Notes under the pieces: generated by a model
The model's input: only the letters and a program-made list of their open reading frames with translations
What the model was told of the DNA's origin: nothing
Database searches by the model: none
In this document: positions 52,088-61,416 of the stretch, piece after piece
Position numbering within the stretch: position 1 is the stretch's first letter
How the letters are laid out: every line of letters begins with the position of its first letter
Assembly (NCBI GenBank): GCA_030263595.1
Contig: SZPG01000005.1
Span: 1 to 64,000, forward strand
DNA: 64,000 bases
Direction: 5' to 3'
Source of the DNA: Chloroflexi bacterium CFX6
Lineage (GTDB): Bacteria; Chloroflexota; Anaerolineae; Anaerolineales; Villigracilaceae
Position numbers and translations under genes: made by a program

Positions 52088-53319
52088 CGAACGACGTTTT
52101 GCAAATACGATTCGATCCCGCCTGTCATGCGGCGGACGTCGAATAGGTTGACGGCGGTCTCGCGTCCCGATGCCGCCAGGCGTTCGCGCAATGCGGGCGA
52201 TTCGATCAACCGTTTCAACTGAAGGCTCAGGCTTTCGGGATCGTCCGGCGTGAACGTCAACGCGTTTTCCCCGTCAACGAGGATCTCGGACGCGCCGCCC
52301 ACTTTCGTTCCGACCACGGCAAGACCGGACGCCATCGCCTCCACGATCACGCGCCCGAACGGTTCCGCCCATATCGAAGTAAACAATAGAATGTCGGATT
52401 GATGGTAAAGGGAGGGTAAAGCCTCTTTCGGCTGGGCAGGTATGAACGTCACGTATGAGGCGAGGTTCATTCGATCCACAAGTTGACGCAGATGAGCCGC
52501 GTAGTCGGGGTCGCCGTCGCCGACGATGGTCAACTTCAGGTTTTTGAGTCCGTGTTTGTAAATCAGGTTCGCCGCCGCTTCGATTCCCGTATGCACGCCC
52601 TTTTCCCGCGTGAGGCGCCCGACGTAGAGCAGGGACGTCCCGTCGTTGGGTCGCGTTCGATCCCGACGATCGAGATAGGGAGCGGTGTCAATCGCGCCGT
52701 AAACGACGTGCGCGTTTTTGGGCGAGACGCCTCGTCGTTTCAATTCGTCCCGCATGAACTCGGAGGGAAACAGCGCATGTTCGAGTTGCAGGGTGGGTCT
52801 TTCCTCGCGGGCAAGGATGCGTTTCGCAACCGGCTTCAACAATCCCTTGGGAAGACCCGTGAGGAAGTTTCGAGGCGGGGCGTTCCAGTAATTCTCGAAT
52901 TGACCCGGCAGCGTGATCCAATAATCGCCGACGTAATAAACGACTTTTCCCGGCCTGAGTCTTTCCGCGAGCGCGGGGAGCGAACGCGGCAGATTCCACA
53001 TGCCCCATAGCAGGATGGCATCCGGCTGATGGGTTTCGATCGTTCTTTGCAGGAGGGTCAGGTTTTCTTCCTCGCGTTGCCTCCGGGCAGTAAAGAATCG
53101 AACGGCGTTCCGCAACGAGGCGATTTCCATTTCCAGATGCAGTTCGCGTTTCACCCACGAGGGATCGGATGATCTATGGTTCGCGTTCCCGTGCGCGCTG
53201 GTGAGGACCAACACGTCGTGCGCGCGGCTTCTCAATCCAAGCGCCGCCTCCTGGCACCACTGTTCGTATCCCCCGCGGCTGGCGGGAGGATAGAAGTTGC
53301 TCAGAAACAAAAGCCTCAT
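52084..53319 (-). CDS. GT4-family glycosyltransferase
   Basis: A 411-residue enzyme beginning MRLLFLSNFYPPASRGGYEQ. It has YVGRLTREKGVHTGIEAA and the canonical E-x7-E segment (EPFGRVIVEAMASGLAVVGT). It is clearly paralogous to 54535 (same GGYE opening and the WGMWNL segment before residue 130). The ATG at 53319 overlaps the previous stop as TGATG; a GTG one codon earlier is possible. Donor and acceptor are unknown. Confidence 0.9.
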   Translation of the reverse strand: MRLLFLSNFYPPASRGGYEQWCQEAALGLRSRAHDVLVLTSAHGNANHRSSDPSWVKRELHLEMEIASLRNAVRFFTARRQREEENLTLLQRTIETHQPDAILLWGMWNLPRSLPALAERLRPGKVVYYVGDYWITLPGQFENYWNAPPRNFLTGLPKGLLKPVAKRILAREERPTLQLEHALFPSEFMRDELKRRGVSPKNAHVVYGAIDTAPYLDRRDRTRPNDGTSLLYVGRLTREKGVHTGIEAAANLIYKHGLKNLKLTIVGDGDPDYAAHLRQLVDRMNLASYVTFIPAQPKEALPSLYHQSDILLFTSIWAEPFGRVIVEAMASGLAVVGTKVGGASEILVDGENALTFTPDDPESLSLQLKRLIESPALRERLAASGRETAVNLFDVRRMTGGIESYLQNVVR

Positions 53320-54557
53320 CACCCGGATACCGCCCGCTGGCGAAGACGCTTCAGCCAGTCAACCACATTGGGGCTCAACAGGGATTTGACCCACAGGGAA
53401 ACGATCTGCCGGTTGAACGCCAGTTTGAGATCGTTCAAGATGGCGCGCAGGAAAAAACGACGCGCCTCCCCGAATTCCCTCGTTCCATAGGCGAGCAAAC
53501 CGAGGGAATAAAAGGCTTTGGCGTACGAGGCGCGCTCGAGGCGCTTCACGGCGTTGCCCGTCCCGGCGTCCACGAACAGGCTCTTCATCATCACGAGCAG
53601 CGGGAGGCTGTTGCGCTTCACGTTCAGCGACGCCAGGTCGCCCATGCGTCCCTTGGGCTGGTCGCCGCATCCGAGTTGATAGAAGGTATCCACCTCCGTC
53701 AGGAGTTCCGGGCAGATGTTCGCCATCTTTTGAAAACATTGATACGCCCGGTCGGGGTCGCCGTATTGCAGGTATTCCACGCACGAACCGAGATAGGCGC
53801 GCCCGTAGGCGCGATGCAGAATCGAGGAGCCCTCCACCAAAGGCTCGCCTCCCACGTGTTTCTTCAGGACCGCCAGGCGATTGGTCAGCATTCGAAGCGG
53901 ATCGGTGGACATGCTCCCCGCGAGGATGCGGTGACGGGTCAGTATTCGGGGCGCGTGGATGATCCTGTATTTTTTCGTCACCCTCAGCCACACGTCCCAG
54001 TCCTCGCACGCCCGCAGCGCCTCGTCGAAGAGACCGACCTCGTCATAAACGGTTCGCCGCAGGAACATCGACTCGGGCACGAGGAAGTTCCCGTCCAGCA
54101 GGGCTTCATACAGCTTATCGCTGGATACCGGGCGGTTCTCGACCTGCGGCAGGAGGTCGTTCGTTTCATCCACGAATTGATAGCCGCAATAGACTCCGTC
54201 CGCATCGGGATCGGACTTCAACGCGTTGACCAGCGTATCGAGGAACATCGGCTCGTACATGTCGTCCGCGTCCAGCACGCCGATCAACGATCCCTGTGCG
54301 GCGCGGATGCCCGTATTGCGCGCCGCCGAGAGTCCGGCATTGGCTTGATGGATATATCGGATCCGGTCGCCGAATCCCGCCGCCACCTCGCGGCTGTCGT
54401 CCGTGGAACCGTCGTCCACGACGACGATCTCGAACCCGCGGTAATCCTGGTTCAACACACTGCGGATCGCGTCGCCCAAAAAGCGCGCGTGGTTGTAATT
54501 GGGTATGACGACGCTGACGAGGGGATTCTCTTTTTCAGTTTGCGCGGGCATTTTCAT
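53319..54557 (-). CDS. GT2-family glycosyltransferase with C-terminal helical extension
   Basis: A 412-residue GT-A protein. The catalytic part (about 10-245) has VSVVIPNYNHARFLGDAI, IVVVDDGSTDDS, LIGVLDADDMYEP (DXD) and ACEDWDVWLRV (the acidic E-D-W-D motif). The last ~160 residues are helical and look TPR-like (GRAYLGSCVEYLQYGDPDRA; AFYSLGLLAYGTREFGEARR), probably for protein contact. It overlaps the end of the 54535 gene by 23 nt. Confidence 0.87.
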   Translation of the reverse strand: MKMPAQTEKENPLVSVVIPNYNHARFLGDAIRSVLNQDYRGFEIVVVDDGSTDDSREVAAGFGDRIRYIHQANAGLSAARNTGIRAAQGSLIGVLDADDMYEPMFLDTLVNALKSDPDADGVYCGYQFVDETNDLLPQVENRPVSSDKLYEALLDGNFLVPESMFLRRTVYDEVGLFDEALRACEDWDVWLRVTKKYRIIHAPRILTRHRILAGSMSTDPLRMLTNRLAVLKKHVGGEPLVEGSSILHRAYGRAYLGSCVEYLQYGDPDRAYQCFQKMANICPELLTEVDTFYQLGCGDQPKGRMGDLASLNVKRNSLPLLVMMKSLFVDAGTGNAVKRLERASYAKAFYSLGLLAYGTREFGEARRFFLRAILNDLKLAFNRQIVSLWVKSLLSPNVVDWLKRLRQRAVSG

Positions 54558-55779
54558 CCACTTTTTTCAGGTAGGTTTCCAACTCGCTTACCATCTTGTT
54601 GATGTCGAACCGTTCCTCGGCGGTCCTCCTCCCAGCCTCCGCCAGCGAACGCCGCAGGGACGCGTCGTCCAGCAGGCGTTTGATCTGCTCCGCCAGCCCA
54701 GCCGCGTCGCCCGCCTCGAACAACAATCCATTCTCTCCGTGGACGATCGTTTCAGACGTCCCGCCGTTCGCCGAACCGATCACCACCATGCCGCAAGCCA
54801 ATCCCTCCTGCATGATGCGCGCCAGCGGCTCCGACCAGATCGAAGGCAAAAGCAGGGCGTCGAACCTGCCGAGAAATTCCGGCAACTCGGAACGCGGGAT
54901 CGGCGCATGGAACGCGACCGCGTCCGACAATTGATGTTGATCTACAAGACTTCGCAGACGCTCCTCGTACTGGCTGTGACCTTTTCCCAAAATCGTGAGA
55001 CGGAGGCGCTGCCTCTCCCCCGCCGACAATTGAGTCAGCGCTTCGATCGTGGTATGCACCCCTTTATGCTCCGCCAAAATCCCGACGAAGACCAGGGACA
55101 ACGAACCGTTATTCCTGTACGTCCGTTTGTCCGCCTGGGCGAGATAATTCCCCAGGTCAACGCCCTCGTAGATGACCGGCGCGTCCTTCAACGGGACTCC
55201 CGCCTCGAGCAATTGGTCCCGCTGCGCGGCGCTGCAACAGGGCGCGTGTCGAAATTGCAAAGGCAGGTTTTCCCATTCTTCACGCAAAACCACGCGTGCG
55301 GGAATTCGCACGAGGCTCTTGGCGACGTTTTTCGCGAACGAGGTCGCGGGCGCGTCCCAAAATTGCCGGTGCATGTTGGCTTCGATGGGCCACGGATTGG
55401 CAAGGTAATACACCACGCGCGAACCCATAAGCCTTTCCGCTTCGAGCGCCAGGCTCCTGGATAAATTCCACATGCCCCAGACGAAAACGATGTCCGGTTG
55501 TTCGGCGGAAATCATCCTGCGAAGATGTTCGAGATTTCTTCTTTTTCTGGCGGGATACGTCCACGCGTCCTTCATCTTGTAGAACTGGAGATCGCCCTCC
55601 AAAGACAACAGACGATGGACATTACCCTCGGAAACCTCGCCGTCATAGCCATAAGCGCTCGTCAACACGGAGACCCGGTGACCGCGATTCGCGAGCCCCT
55701 CCACCGCCTCCTGGCATAAAGCCTCATATCCGCCGATCACGTGCGGAGGGTACATGTTGGATAGAAATAAGATCTTCAT
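54535..55779 (-). CDS. GT4-family glycosyltransferase
   Basis: A 414-residue enzyme, MKILFLSNMYPPHVIGGYEA. It has SLVFVGILAEHKGVHTTIEA and the GT4 motif EPLARIMQEGLACGMVVIGS. It is a close paralogue of the 52084 enzyme. The start is placed at 55779, where ATGA overlaps the upstream stop; the 17 codons before it in frame belong to the neighbour's 3' end. Confidence 0.9.
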   Translation of the reverse strand: MKILFLSNMYPPHVIGGYEALCQEAVEGLANRGHRVSVLTSAYGYDGEVSEGNVHRLLSLEGDLQFYKMKDAWTYPARKRRNLEHLRRMISAEQPDIVFVWGMWNLSRSLALEAERLMGSRVVYYLANPWPIEANMHRQFWDAPATSFAKNVAKSLVRIPARVVLREEWENLPLQFRHAPCCSAAQRDQLLEAGVPLKDAPVIYEGVDLGNYLAQADKRTYRNNGSLSLVFVGILAEHKGVHTTIEALTQLSAGERQRLRLTILGKGHSQYEERLRSLVDQHQLSDAVAFHAPIPRSELPEFLGRFDALLLPSIWSEPLARIMQEGLACGMVVIGSANGGTSETIVHGENGLLFEAGDAAGLAEQIKRLLDDASLRRSLAEAGRRTAEERFDINKMVSELETYLKKVDENARAN

Positions 55780-57026
55780 TTCATCGCACCCATAAACACA
55801 TCTTCGAGACGTGAGAGATAACCCTCCCACGAATGATCCTTCACGGCGTCTTCCCTCGCCTGTCTTCCCAACCGAACCCGCAAAGCGACATCCACGATCA
55901 ACCGCTCGAGCGCGCCCGCCAGCGCCGCCTCATCCCCCGCCGGGACGAGCAATCCGTTTTCGCCGTCGCGGATCACGTCCTTGATCTGTCCCATTGCGGA
56001 AGCCACGATCGCCTTGCCCGAAGCCATGTACTCGAACAGTTTCATCGGCGAAAGCCACATCTCCTGTTTCATGCTCGGGACCGGAACAACGGCGATGTCC
56101 GCCGCGTTCACGTAACGGACGACCTCCGCGTGGGTGACGAAGCCGGTGAATTGCGCCGCGCCCTCCAAGCCCAGGTCAACGGAGATTCGCATCATCCTTT
56201 CGCGTTCCGCCCCGTCGCCGACGAGGAGGAGGCGCGCCTCCGAATGGGTCTTCGACACGAGCGCGAAGGCTTTCAACAAAGCAACCACGTCGTGCCATTG
56301 ATAGAAACTTCCCACGAATACGAGGAGCGGATGCGTTGTCAGCGAGAGGGAGGCTCGGGTTTGGGCGCCCAGTTCCGGGTCCGGCTTGAAGCGTTCCACG
56401 TCCACCGCGTTCGGCAGCACAACGAGTTTATCCGCCGGCGCGTTCCAGGTCTTCATCAAATGATCCTTTGCAATTTCCGAAACGCAAATAATTCGCCGGG
56501 CAACGCGCAGATTGTAGCGAAGCAGTCGTTTTGCGCGCCATCGCAACAACCCTTTGAGCGGCTTGCCCATGAAATCGAGTTCGGCGATCTGGTCTGCATC
56601 GAAGAACATCACGTAGGGCAGCCGCAGTTTTTCGCACGCCATCGCGGCGCCCGAGTTATACAAGGCGTTGCGCTCGAAGACGACATCGTGACCGGGCAGG
56701 ACGCGCAAACACGCGTCGTATCGCCGAAGGTTTGAAAAATAATTCAGGTACGGGATGCGAAGCGACTGCTGAATTTTCCAAACGGCTTTGCCCAGCAGAT
56801 CGAACCATGAACTTGCAGACCACGTGCGCGGCGCAAGATACGCCGCGTTCGCATCGCTCACGCAAACGTCACCGAGTCCCTGCGGCGCGACCCACGTGAC
56901 CGAGCGCCCGCGCCCGCGCAATCCCTCGGCGATGTATTTCTGCTGGATGTGCGCCGCGTCTTTTGGATTTTCGCCGCGCATCTCCTCGACCCAATGCTGG
57001 TCGGGCAGGCAATGCGCGATCTTCAT
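55776..57026 (-). CDS. GT4-family glycosyltransferase
   Basis: A 416-residue GT-B enzyme starting MKIAHCLPDQHWVEEMRGEN. The donor domain has LLVFVGSFYQWHDVVALLKA, AAQFTGFVTHAEVVRYVNAA and the E-x7-E equivalent MWLSPMKLFEYMASGKAIVA. It belongs to the same broad group as the other GT4 proteins of the locus, but its N-terminal domain differs. The ATG at 57026 is preferred over a TTG three codons earlier. Confidence 0.88.
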   Translation of the reverse strand: MKIAHCLPDQHWVEEMRGENPKDAAHIQQKYIAEGLRGRGRSVTWVAPQGLGDVCVSDANAAYLAPRTWSASSWFDLLGKAVWKIQQSLRIPYLNYFSNLRRYDACLRVLPGHDVVFERNALYNSGAAMACEKLRLPYVMFFDADQIAELDFMGKPLKGLLRWRAKRLLRYNLRVARRIICVSEIAKDHLMKTWNAPADKLVVLPNAVDVERFKPDPELGAQTRASLSLTTHPLLVFVGSFYQWHDVVALLKAFALVSKTHSEARLLLVGDGAERERMMRISVDLGLEGAAQFTGFVTHAEVVRYVNAADIAVVPVPSMKQEMWLSPMKLFEYMASGKAIVASAMGQIKDVIRDGENGLLVPAGDEAALAGALERLIVDVALRVRLGRQAREDAVKDHSWEGYLSRLEDVFMGAMK

Positions 57027-57060
57027 GGGATGCAAACCGCCGCTTCTTTTTCCGCACCGG

Positions 57061-58383
57061 TCACTGCTTCATCCTCCCGGGCGTTTTCCACTCTGCGAGC
57101 ATTTCGCCATAGACCGAAGCGAAGAATTTCGCCGCCGCCTTTGCCTCAAAGGGACTGTTCTCGTAGAAATTGCGCGCCGCGCGGCCCAATCGTTCGCGGA
57201 GCGCCGCATTGCCGATCAGCAATTCGATCTTTTCCGCGAGGCAGCCCGGATCTTCCGGCGGACACAACAAGCCGTTGACGCCGTCCGTGATCAGTTCGGG
57301 AACGCCGCCCACGTTCGTCGAAACGATGGGGCATCCATACGCCATCGCCTCCACGATCACGAGCGGTTGTCCCTCGAGGATGGACGGCAGGAGGAAGACG
57401 TCGGTCTCCGCCATGATGCGCGAAAGTTCTTCGCGGTTTGTAAATGCGCCCACGAAGATGCGTTCCCCGTCCAGGCCGAGGCTTTCGGCTTTTGCGAGCA
57501 GTTCGCCGCGCAGTTCGCCTTCACCGTACACTTTGAATTCCGCATTTGGATGGGTCCTCTTTACGATTGCCGCCGCGTCCAAAAGATGTGTGATCCCCTT
57601 GGTCACGTACAGGCGGGCGACGGTTGTGACGATGAAGGGTTTGCCGCTCTTATGGTTGTATTCCCGCTGCCAGCCGGAAGAAAACGGGTCGGATAAAAGA
57701 GGATGCCGCACCACGATGGGACGCGTGACCTTGCAGACTTCGCGCAATCCCTGCGCGCTCTTTTCGGAAACGGCGATGACGCGGCTCGCCTTGTTGATGG
57801 TGTTTTCGAATCCCTTCCACCAGTTGAACTGCGGGTCAGGGGTCTGATGTTCTTCGTAGGCGACCGGGATGCCTCTAGCGCGCGCCCAGTCAATGACGAA
57901 CAACAGCGTGGTCGTGTATCCCTGGATGTGCAGGAGTTCGGGACGCCAGCGAAAATTCCACCAGTCCAGCAGGAGGCGCCCGAGAAATTTGCGGTAATCG
58001 CGACCGATGAGATTATCCATCAACTTTCCCTTGAGCCAGTTGTGAGCGCTGGTCAGGGATTGCCTGGGCGGTCGCGTTTTTAGAACGGACAAGCCCAATG
58101 CGAGGAAAAAGGTCAAGGGGCTGAGGATCAGCATCAGGTTGCGAAGGATGCGTTCTTTCGTGTCCCAATCCGAGGCGGGTTTGGAAATCCACGCCGGGGG
58201 CTGGACGAGGGGGATATCCGCCGCTCCAAGCCTGCGGGCATATTGATTATCAGGGCTGACCCGCGCCGCGGACAGCCAACTGACCTCCTGCCCCTGTCCT
58301 TTCAGCCCGATCGCCAGATTGACCGCGTATTCCTCGAGCCCGCCGAAGTCCTGCATATCATAGGAGACCATTAGTATCTTCAT
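57061..58383 (-). CDS. GT4-family glycosyltransferase
   Basis: A 440-residue enzyme starting MKILMVSYDMQDFGGLEEYA. The donor domain has PFIVTTVARLYVTKGITHLL, IFVGAFTNREELSRIMAETD and the clear E-x7-E region PSILEGQPLVIVEAMAYGCP. The start was moved to 58383, where ATGA overlaps the WbqC stop; an in-frame extension of 70 residues upstream would be read from the WbqC gene and is not supported. Confidence 0.9.
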   Translation of the reverse strand: MKILMVSYDMQDFGGLEEYAVNLAIGLKGQGQEVSWLSAARVSPDNQYARRLGAADIPLVQPPAWISKPASDWDTKERILRNLMLILSPLTFFLALGLSVLKTRPPRQSLTSAHNWLKGKLMDNLIGRDYRKFLGRLLLDWWNFRWRPELLHIQGYTTTLLFVIDWARARGIPVAYEEHQTPDPQFNWWKGFENTINKASRVIAVSEKSAQGLREVCKVTRPIVVRHPLLSDPFSSGWQREYNHKSGKPFIVTTVARLYVTKGITHLLDAAAIVKRTHPNAEFKVYGEGELRGELLAKAESLGLDGERIFVGAFTNREELSRIMAETDVFLLPSILEGQPLVIVEAMAYGCPIVSTNVGGVPELITDGVNGLLCPPEDPGCLAEKIELLIGNAALRERLGRAARNFYENSPFEAKAAAKFFASVYGEMLAEWKTPGRMKQ

Positions 58384-59120
58384 GCAGTGTTTCCGTAATG
58401 AACGGGGTCTGCGGATTCGAGATTTTCGGTCTCGCGCCAGCCCCAGACGTAAAACGGCGCGTCGGGCCCGCAATGGAAGAGCAGGTCCAGGATGGTGACG
58501 CCATGTTCGAAGGGCGGAAAGAACTGCGGGTATTCGGGATAACCGGAATAATCCTTGTAATGGAGTTCGATGCCGCATTCCGCAAGTTTGCACTCGTCAA
58601 TGTAATCGCTGGCTGAAGGACCGGAGATGTAATAGTCCGCGCCGGTCTTGAGCAGCAGGTCGAGCAATCGTTCCAATTTATGACCCCGGGCGTCGAACTC
58701 GCGCGAATCCCTGAATTCCGTCCCGATGCCCAGAAATTCCCTGCTGATGGTTTTCACGAGATGCTGATTCAACTCCGAAAGATTCTCCCATTGCGCGCCC
58801 AGGTAAACGTATTCGAGGCAATCCTTGTAGGTCTTGAAATGCGGGGCTTTGGCGTAATTATGCCTGATGATCTCCCAATGACATTTCCCCCACCCTTCGT
58901 CCGCGATCTGCACCTCGTGGATCAACCGGTCGCGGCTGCACCCAACCGGCACGGTCAACCAGTGTAAACCGTGGGGGGTCTTTATTTTGTTTCGATTCCG
59001 CCAGTCCCGAACGGTGTATTGCACGTCGTCCAGGAATACGAACAGGTCAACGTCGTGGATGATGTCGAAGTACCCCTTCCAGGGGATGTAGTTCGATTGA
59101 ATGATAGCCACTTTTTTCAT
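58380..59120 (-). CDS. WbqC-family protein
   Basis: A 246-residue protein of the WbqC-like family found in O-antigen and capsule clusters. It shows the conserved KVAIIQSNYIPWKGYFDII, LDDVQYTVRDWRNRNKIK, LTVPV and ISGPSASDYID segments. Family members are cytoplasmic and may act in aminosugar or amino-acid side-chain formation; the reaction is not established. GGAGCG stands upstream of the ATG at 59120. The 157-nt gap upstream is AT-richer and could hold a promoter, though I see no clear pair of boxes. Confidence 0.88.
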   Translation of the reverse strand: MKKVAIIQSNYIPWKGYFDIIHDVDLFVFLDDVQYTVRDWRNRNKIKTPHGLHWLTVPVGCSRDRLIHEVQIADEGWGKCHWEIIRHNYAKAPHFKTYKDCLEYVYLGAQWENLSELNQHLVKTISREFLGIGTEFRDSREFDARGHKLERLLDLLLKTGADYYISGPSASDYIDECKLAECGIELHYKDYSGYPEYPQFFPPFEHGVTILDLLFHCGPDAPFYVWGWRETENLESADPVHYGNTA

Positions 59121-59277
59121 GGGAACGCTCCAGTGAACTGAAGTGAAGCGGCATATCACCATATCCTCTAAAGCCATTCATTCGATCGCCTCTAAAATAC
59201 ATGCCGATTAAAAGGTCGTCGTCCAGGCTTGCGCTTCTTCCAGATGCCCCGCCCGACGATTGATAAACTCCATCCTG

Positions 59278-59931
59278 TCAAACCGGTCTGGGAACCGGCC
59301 TGGCTGGATTCCCGAACACCATCTGGCGGGGTTCGACGCTTTTGATCACGTTGGCGCACATGCCGACGAACGCATAATCGCCTATGGTCACATTCCCGGT
59401 GATAGTGGCGTTCATTCCCATGAAGACTCCGTTCCCGATGACGGTCTCAGATCCGATACCCGCGCCGACGAAGAAATTGTTGTCCCCCACCCGCGTATCA
59501 TGCCCGACGAACGAACGCGGGTAAAGAATGTTGTGATTCCCCATCCGGACGTTGGGAAAAATGCCGGCAAAAGAAAGCACCGCATTGCCCACCCCCAGCG
59601 AGGCGTTCTTCGACACGTAAGCCAGCGGGTGAACGAAGTTCGCGAACCTTGAAGGCGCGATGCCGTAACTCTTCAGCAGGTCCACCCTTTCCTCCATCTT
59701 ATCCGCCTTGTACAGGGAGAAGATCAATTTGATTTCGGGATCGTCGAATTTCTCCGCCAGTTCACGGGGCTTGCACAACACCGGGTAACCGATGATCTCG
59801 GGACCCAGCGACTCGTCGTCAACCGCCCAGCCCAGCAATTCGACCTTTGCGCCGTATTGTTCGCGGGCGTTGACGACCTGTTCGCCGATGTCCACCGCCG
59901 TGCCTTTTCCTCCAATAACAATTATCTTCAT
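59278..59931 (-). CDS. PglD/NeuD-like sugar O/N-acyltransferase
   Basis: A 217-residue protein. The N-terminal Rossmann-like domain (MKIIVIGGKGTAVDIGEQVV) binds the sugar substrate, and a left-handed beta-helix (about 95-205; VHPLAYVSKNASLGVGNAV, NATITGNVTIGDYAFVGM) binds acetyl-CoA. The family acetylates amino-sugar nucleotides (PglD) or sialic acid (NeuD). It ends in VFGNPARPV, the normal end of this fold. A very good Shine-Dalgarno (GGAAGGAGAA, 7 nt) precedes the ATG. Confidence 0.87.
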   Translation of the reverse strand: MKIIVIGGKGTAVDIGEQVVNAREQYGAKVELLGWAVDDESLGPEIIGYPVLCKPRELAEKFDDPEIKLIFSLYKADKMEERVDLLKSYGIAPSRFANFVHPLAYVSKNASLGVGNAVLSFAGIFPNVRMGNHNILYPRSFVGHDTRVGDNNFFVGAGIGSETVIGNGVFMGMNATITGNVTIGDYAFVGMCANVIKSVEPRQMVFGNPARPVPRPV

Positions 59932-60000
59932 CGAACGTTCTCCTTCCCGTTGGGAATGCGCGCGCCGGGCAAAACACCCTTCGTGCGGACAGCGAATCCC

Positions 60001-61416
60001 TTACCAGACGGGCGCCCGCGTTTTGAGTTCTCCCACGATCGAGCGCGCGAAAATAGCCAATACGCCGCGATTTGCAAGATGTTTGGGATCGTTGAGAATG
60101 GAAGTTATCACCATCCCCGGAACGCTGCCGTATTTTCCCGAATAGAAACTCTCGAAAGCCCGGTTGATCGAATACAGGCTGCGGAACTGCCTCACAGCCG
60201 CGCGACCTCCCAGCCTTTTCAAATGGGGAGACCACGCCTCGATGACGTTTTGGGCGGCTGTCTTCCCGAATTCCAGTTCATAATCCAGAACGTGTTGTAT
60301 CAACTGTTCGAGATACGATCGGTCAATCCCGGCGTTCGTCTCGAGCGCGCCGTCGAAGTACCTGCCTCCGTCCGCGGGACGATCCCACATGACCGCCCGC
60401 GCGCCTCGCAGAAGAAAACCCCGCGCGATCGCCCATTCGAGTTGATCCGCGATGCGGGACATCTCCGGCGGCAGTTGGGCGAAGACGCGCCTCAGCAGTT
60501 CCGCGTGATCCACGTTCTCGTCGTCGCTGCAGGTCACCACCAGGGCGTTCACCAGTTCACACGGACTGCCCTCGAGAATGGAGGGATTCCATTGAACGGC
60601 TTCTCGCAGGAACTCCCGGCCGAGTTCGGTCTCGTTCTGGGCAAACGCGCGATACGCCCAGAACATGTAAATATTGGCGTGCGCCACATGCCGCAAAGCC
60701 AGCACATCTTCAGGGCAGCGGGGGTCGTCGAAGATGATGTTCTGGCAATGGATCTCGGAGGCGCAGCCGCCCGCCAGGTCCCGGATGAAGCGCCCGGAAC
60801 GATGTCTGCGATAGTTCAGCGCGCGATTCACACACGCAAACTTGCAGCCGTCCAGGAACAACCCGCCGAAGACGGCGATCTCGCCGCCGGTCCAGGAAAG
60901 ATCGTGATTCCTGGGGTTGAGGCGGAACGCCCAATCCCGCCGGATCATGGCGTCGCTGGGGGCGATGGGGAATCCCAGCACCAGGTCCGCCAGCGAAATA
61001 TCCGACGGCGGGCGCCAGATATCGCGGATGGTCTCCGCGGAGTAATTCAATTCGAAGCGGGCATTATAGGTGAAACCCACGTCGGGACGCTCTTCGAACA
61101 ACGACGCGTGCCTTTGAAGTTTTTCGGGATGGATGAAATCGTCCTGATCCAGGAAGGCAATGATCCCGCCCGTCGAAGCCATGACGCCTGTGGCTCTGGC
61201 GCGGTTCACTCCCACGTTCCTTTCGTGAACGATGTATTTGATGCGCGGGTCGTCGAAACTTTTGACGACCTCGTCGGTTTCGTCGGGCGAGGCGTCGTTG
61301 ACCACGATGAGTTCGAAGTCCGTATAGGTCTGGTCAAGGACGCTTTGAATGGCTTTGCCCAGATATGCCGCGCCGAGATATGCGGGGATGATGACGCTGA
61401 CTTTTCGAGCGCTCAT
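60001..61416 (-). CDS. GT2-family glycosyltransferase with long C-terminal domain
   Basis: A 471-residue GT-A protein. Catalytic motifs are VSVIIPAYLGAAYLGKAIQS, LIVVNDASPDETDE and IIAFLDQDDFIHPEKL. About 220 further residues follow after residue 245. They form a domain shared only with the adjacent 61413 protein in this window (EGSPCELVNALVVTC; VDHAELLRRVFAQLPPE; YSINRAFESFYSGKY). The gene starts in the stop codon of 61413 (ATGA) and is its tandem paralogue. The extra domain is helical with TPR-like spacing. Confidence 0.87.
   Translation of the reverse strand: MSARKVSVIIPAYLGAAYLGKAIQSVLDQTYTDFELIVVNDASPDETDEVVKSFDDPRIKYIVHERNVGVNRARATGVMASTGGIIAFLDQDDFIHPEKLQRHASLFEERPDVGFTYNARFELNYSAETIRDIWRPPSDISLADLVLGFPIAPSDAMIRRDWAFRLNPRNHDLSWTGGEIAVFGGLFLDGCKFACVNRALNYRRHRSGRFIRDLAGGCASEIHCQNIIFDDPRCPEDVLALRHVAHANIYMFWAYRAFAQNETELGREFLREAVQWNPSILEGSPCELVNALVVTCSDDENVDHAELLRRVFAQLPPEMSRIADQLEWAIARGFLLRGARAVMWDRPADGGRYFDGALETNAGIDRSYLEQLIQHVLDYELEFGKTAAQNVIEAWSPHLKRLGGRAAVRQFRSLYSINRAFESFYSGKYGSVPGMVITSILNDPKHLANRGVLAIFARSIVGELKTRAPVW

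Noticed and set aside
49427-52222. Very long open frame on the plus strand across the ligase and GT4 genes
   Set aside because: It is antisense to genes with clear domains. Its translation is rich in Arg, His, Asp and Gln with no recognisable fold, as expected of a shadow frame in GC-rich codon-biased DNA.
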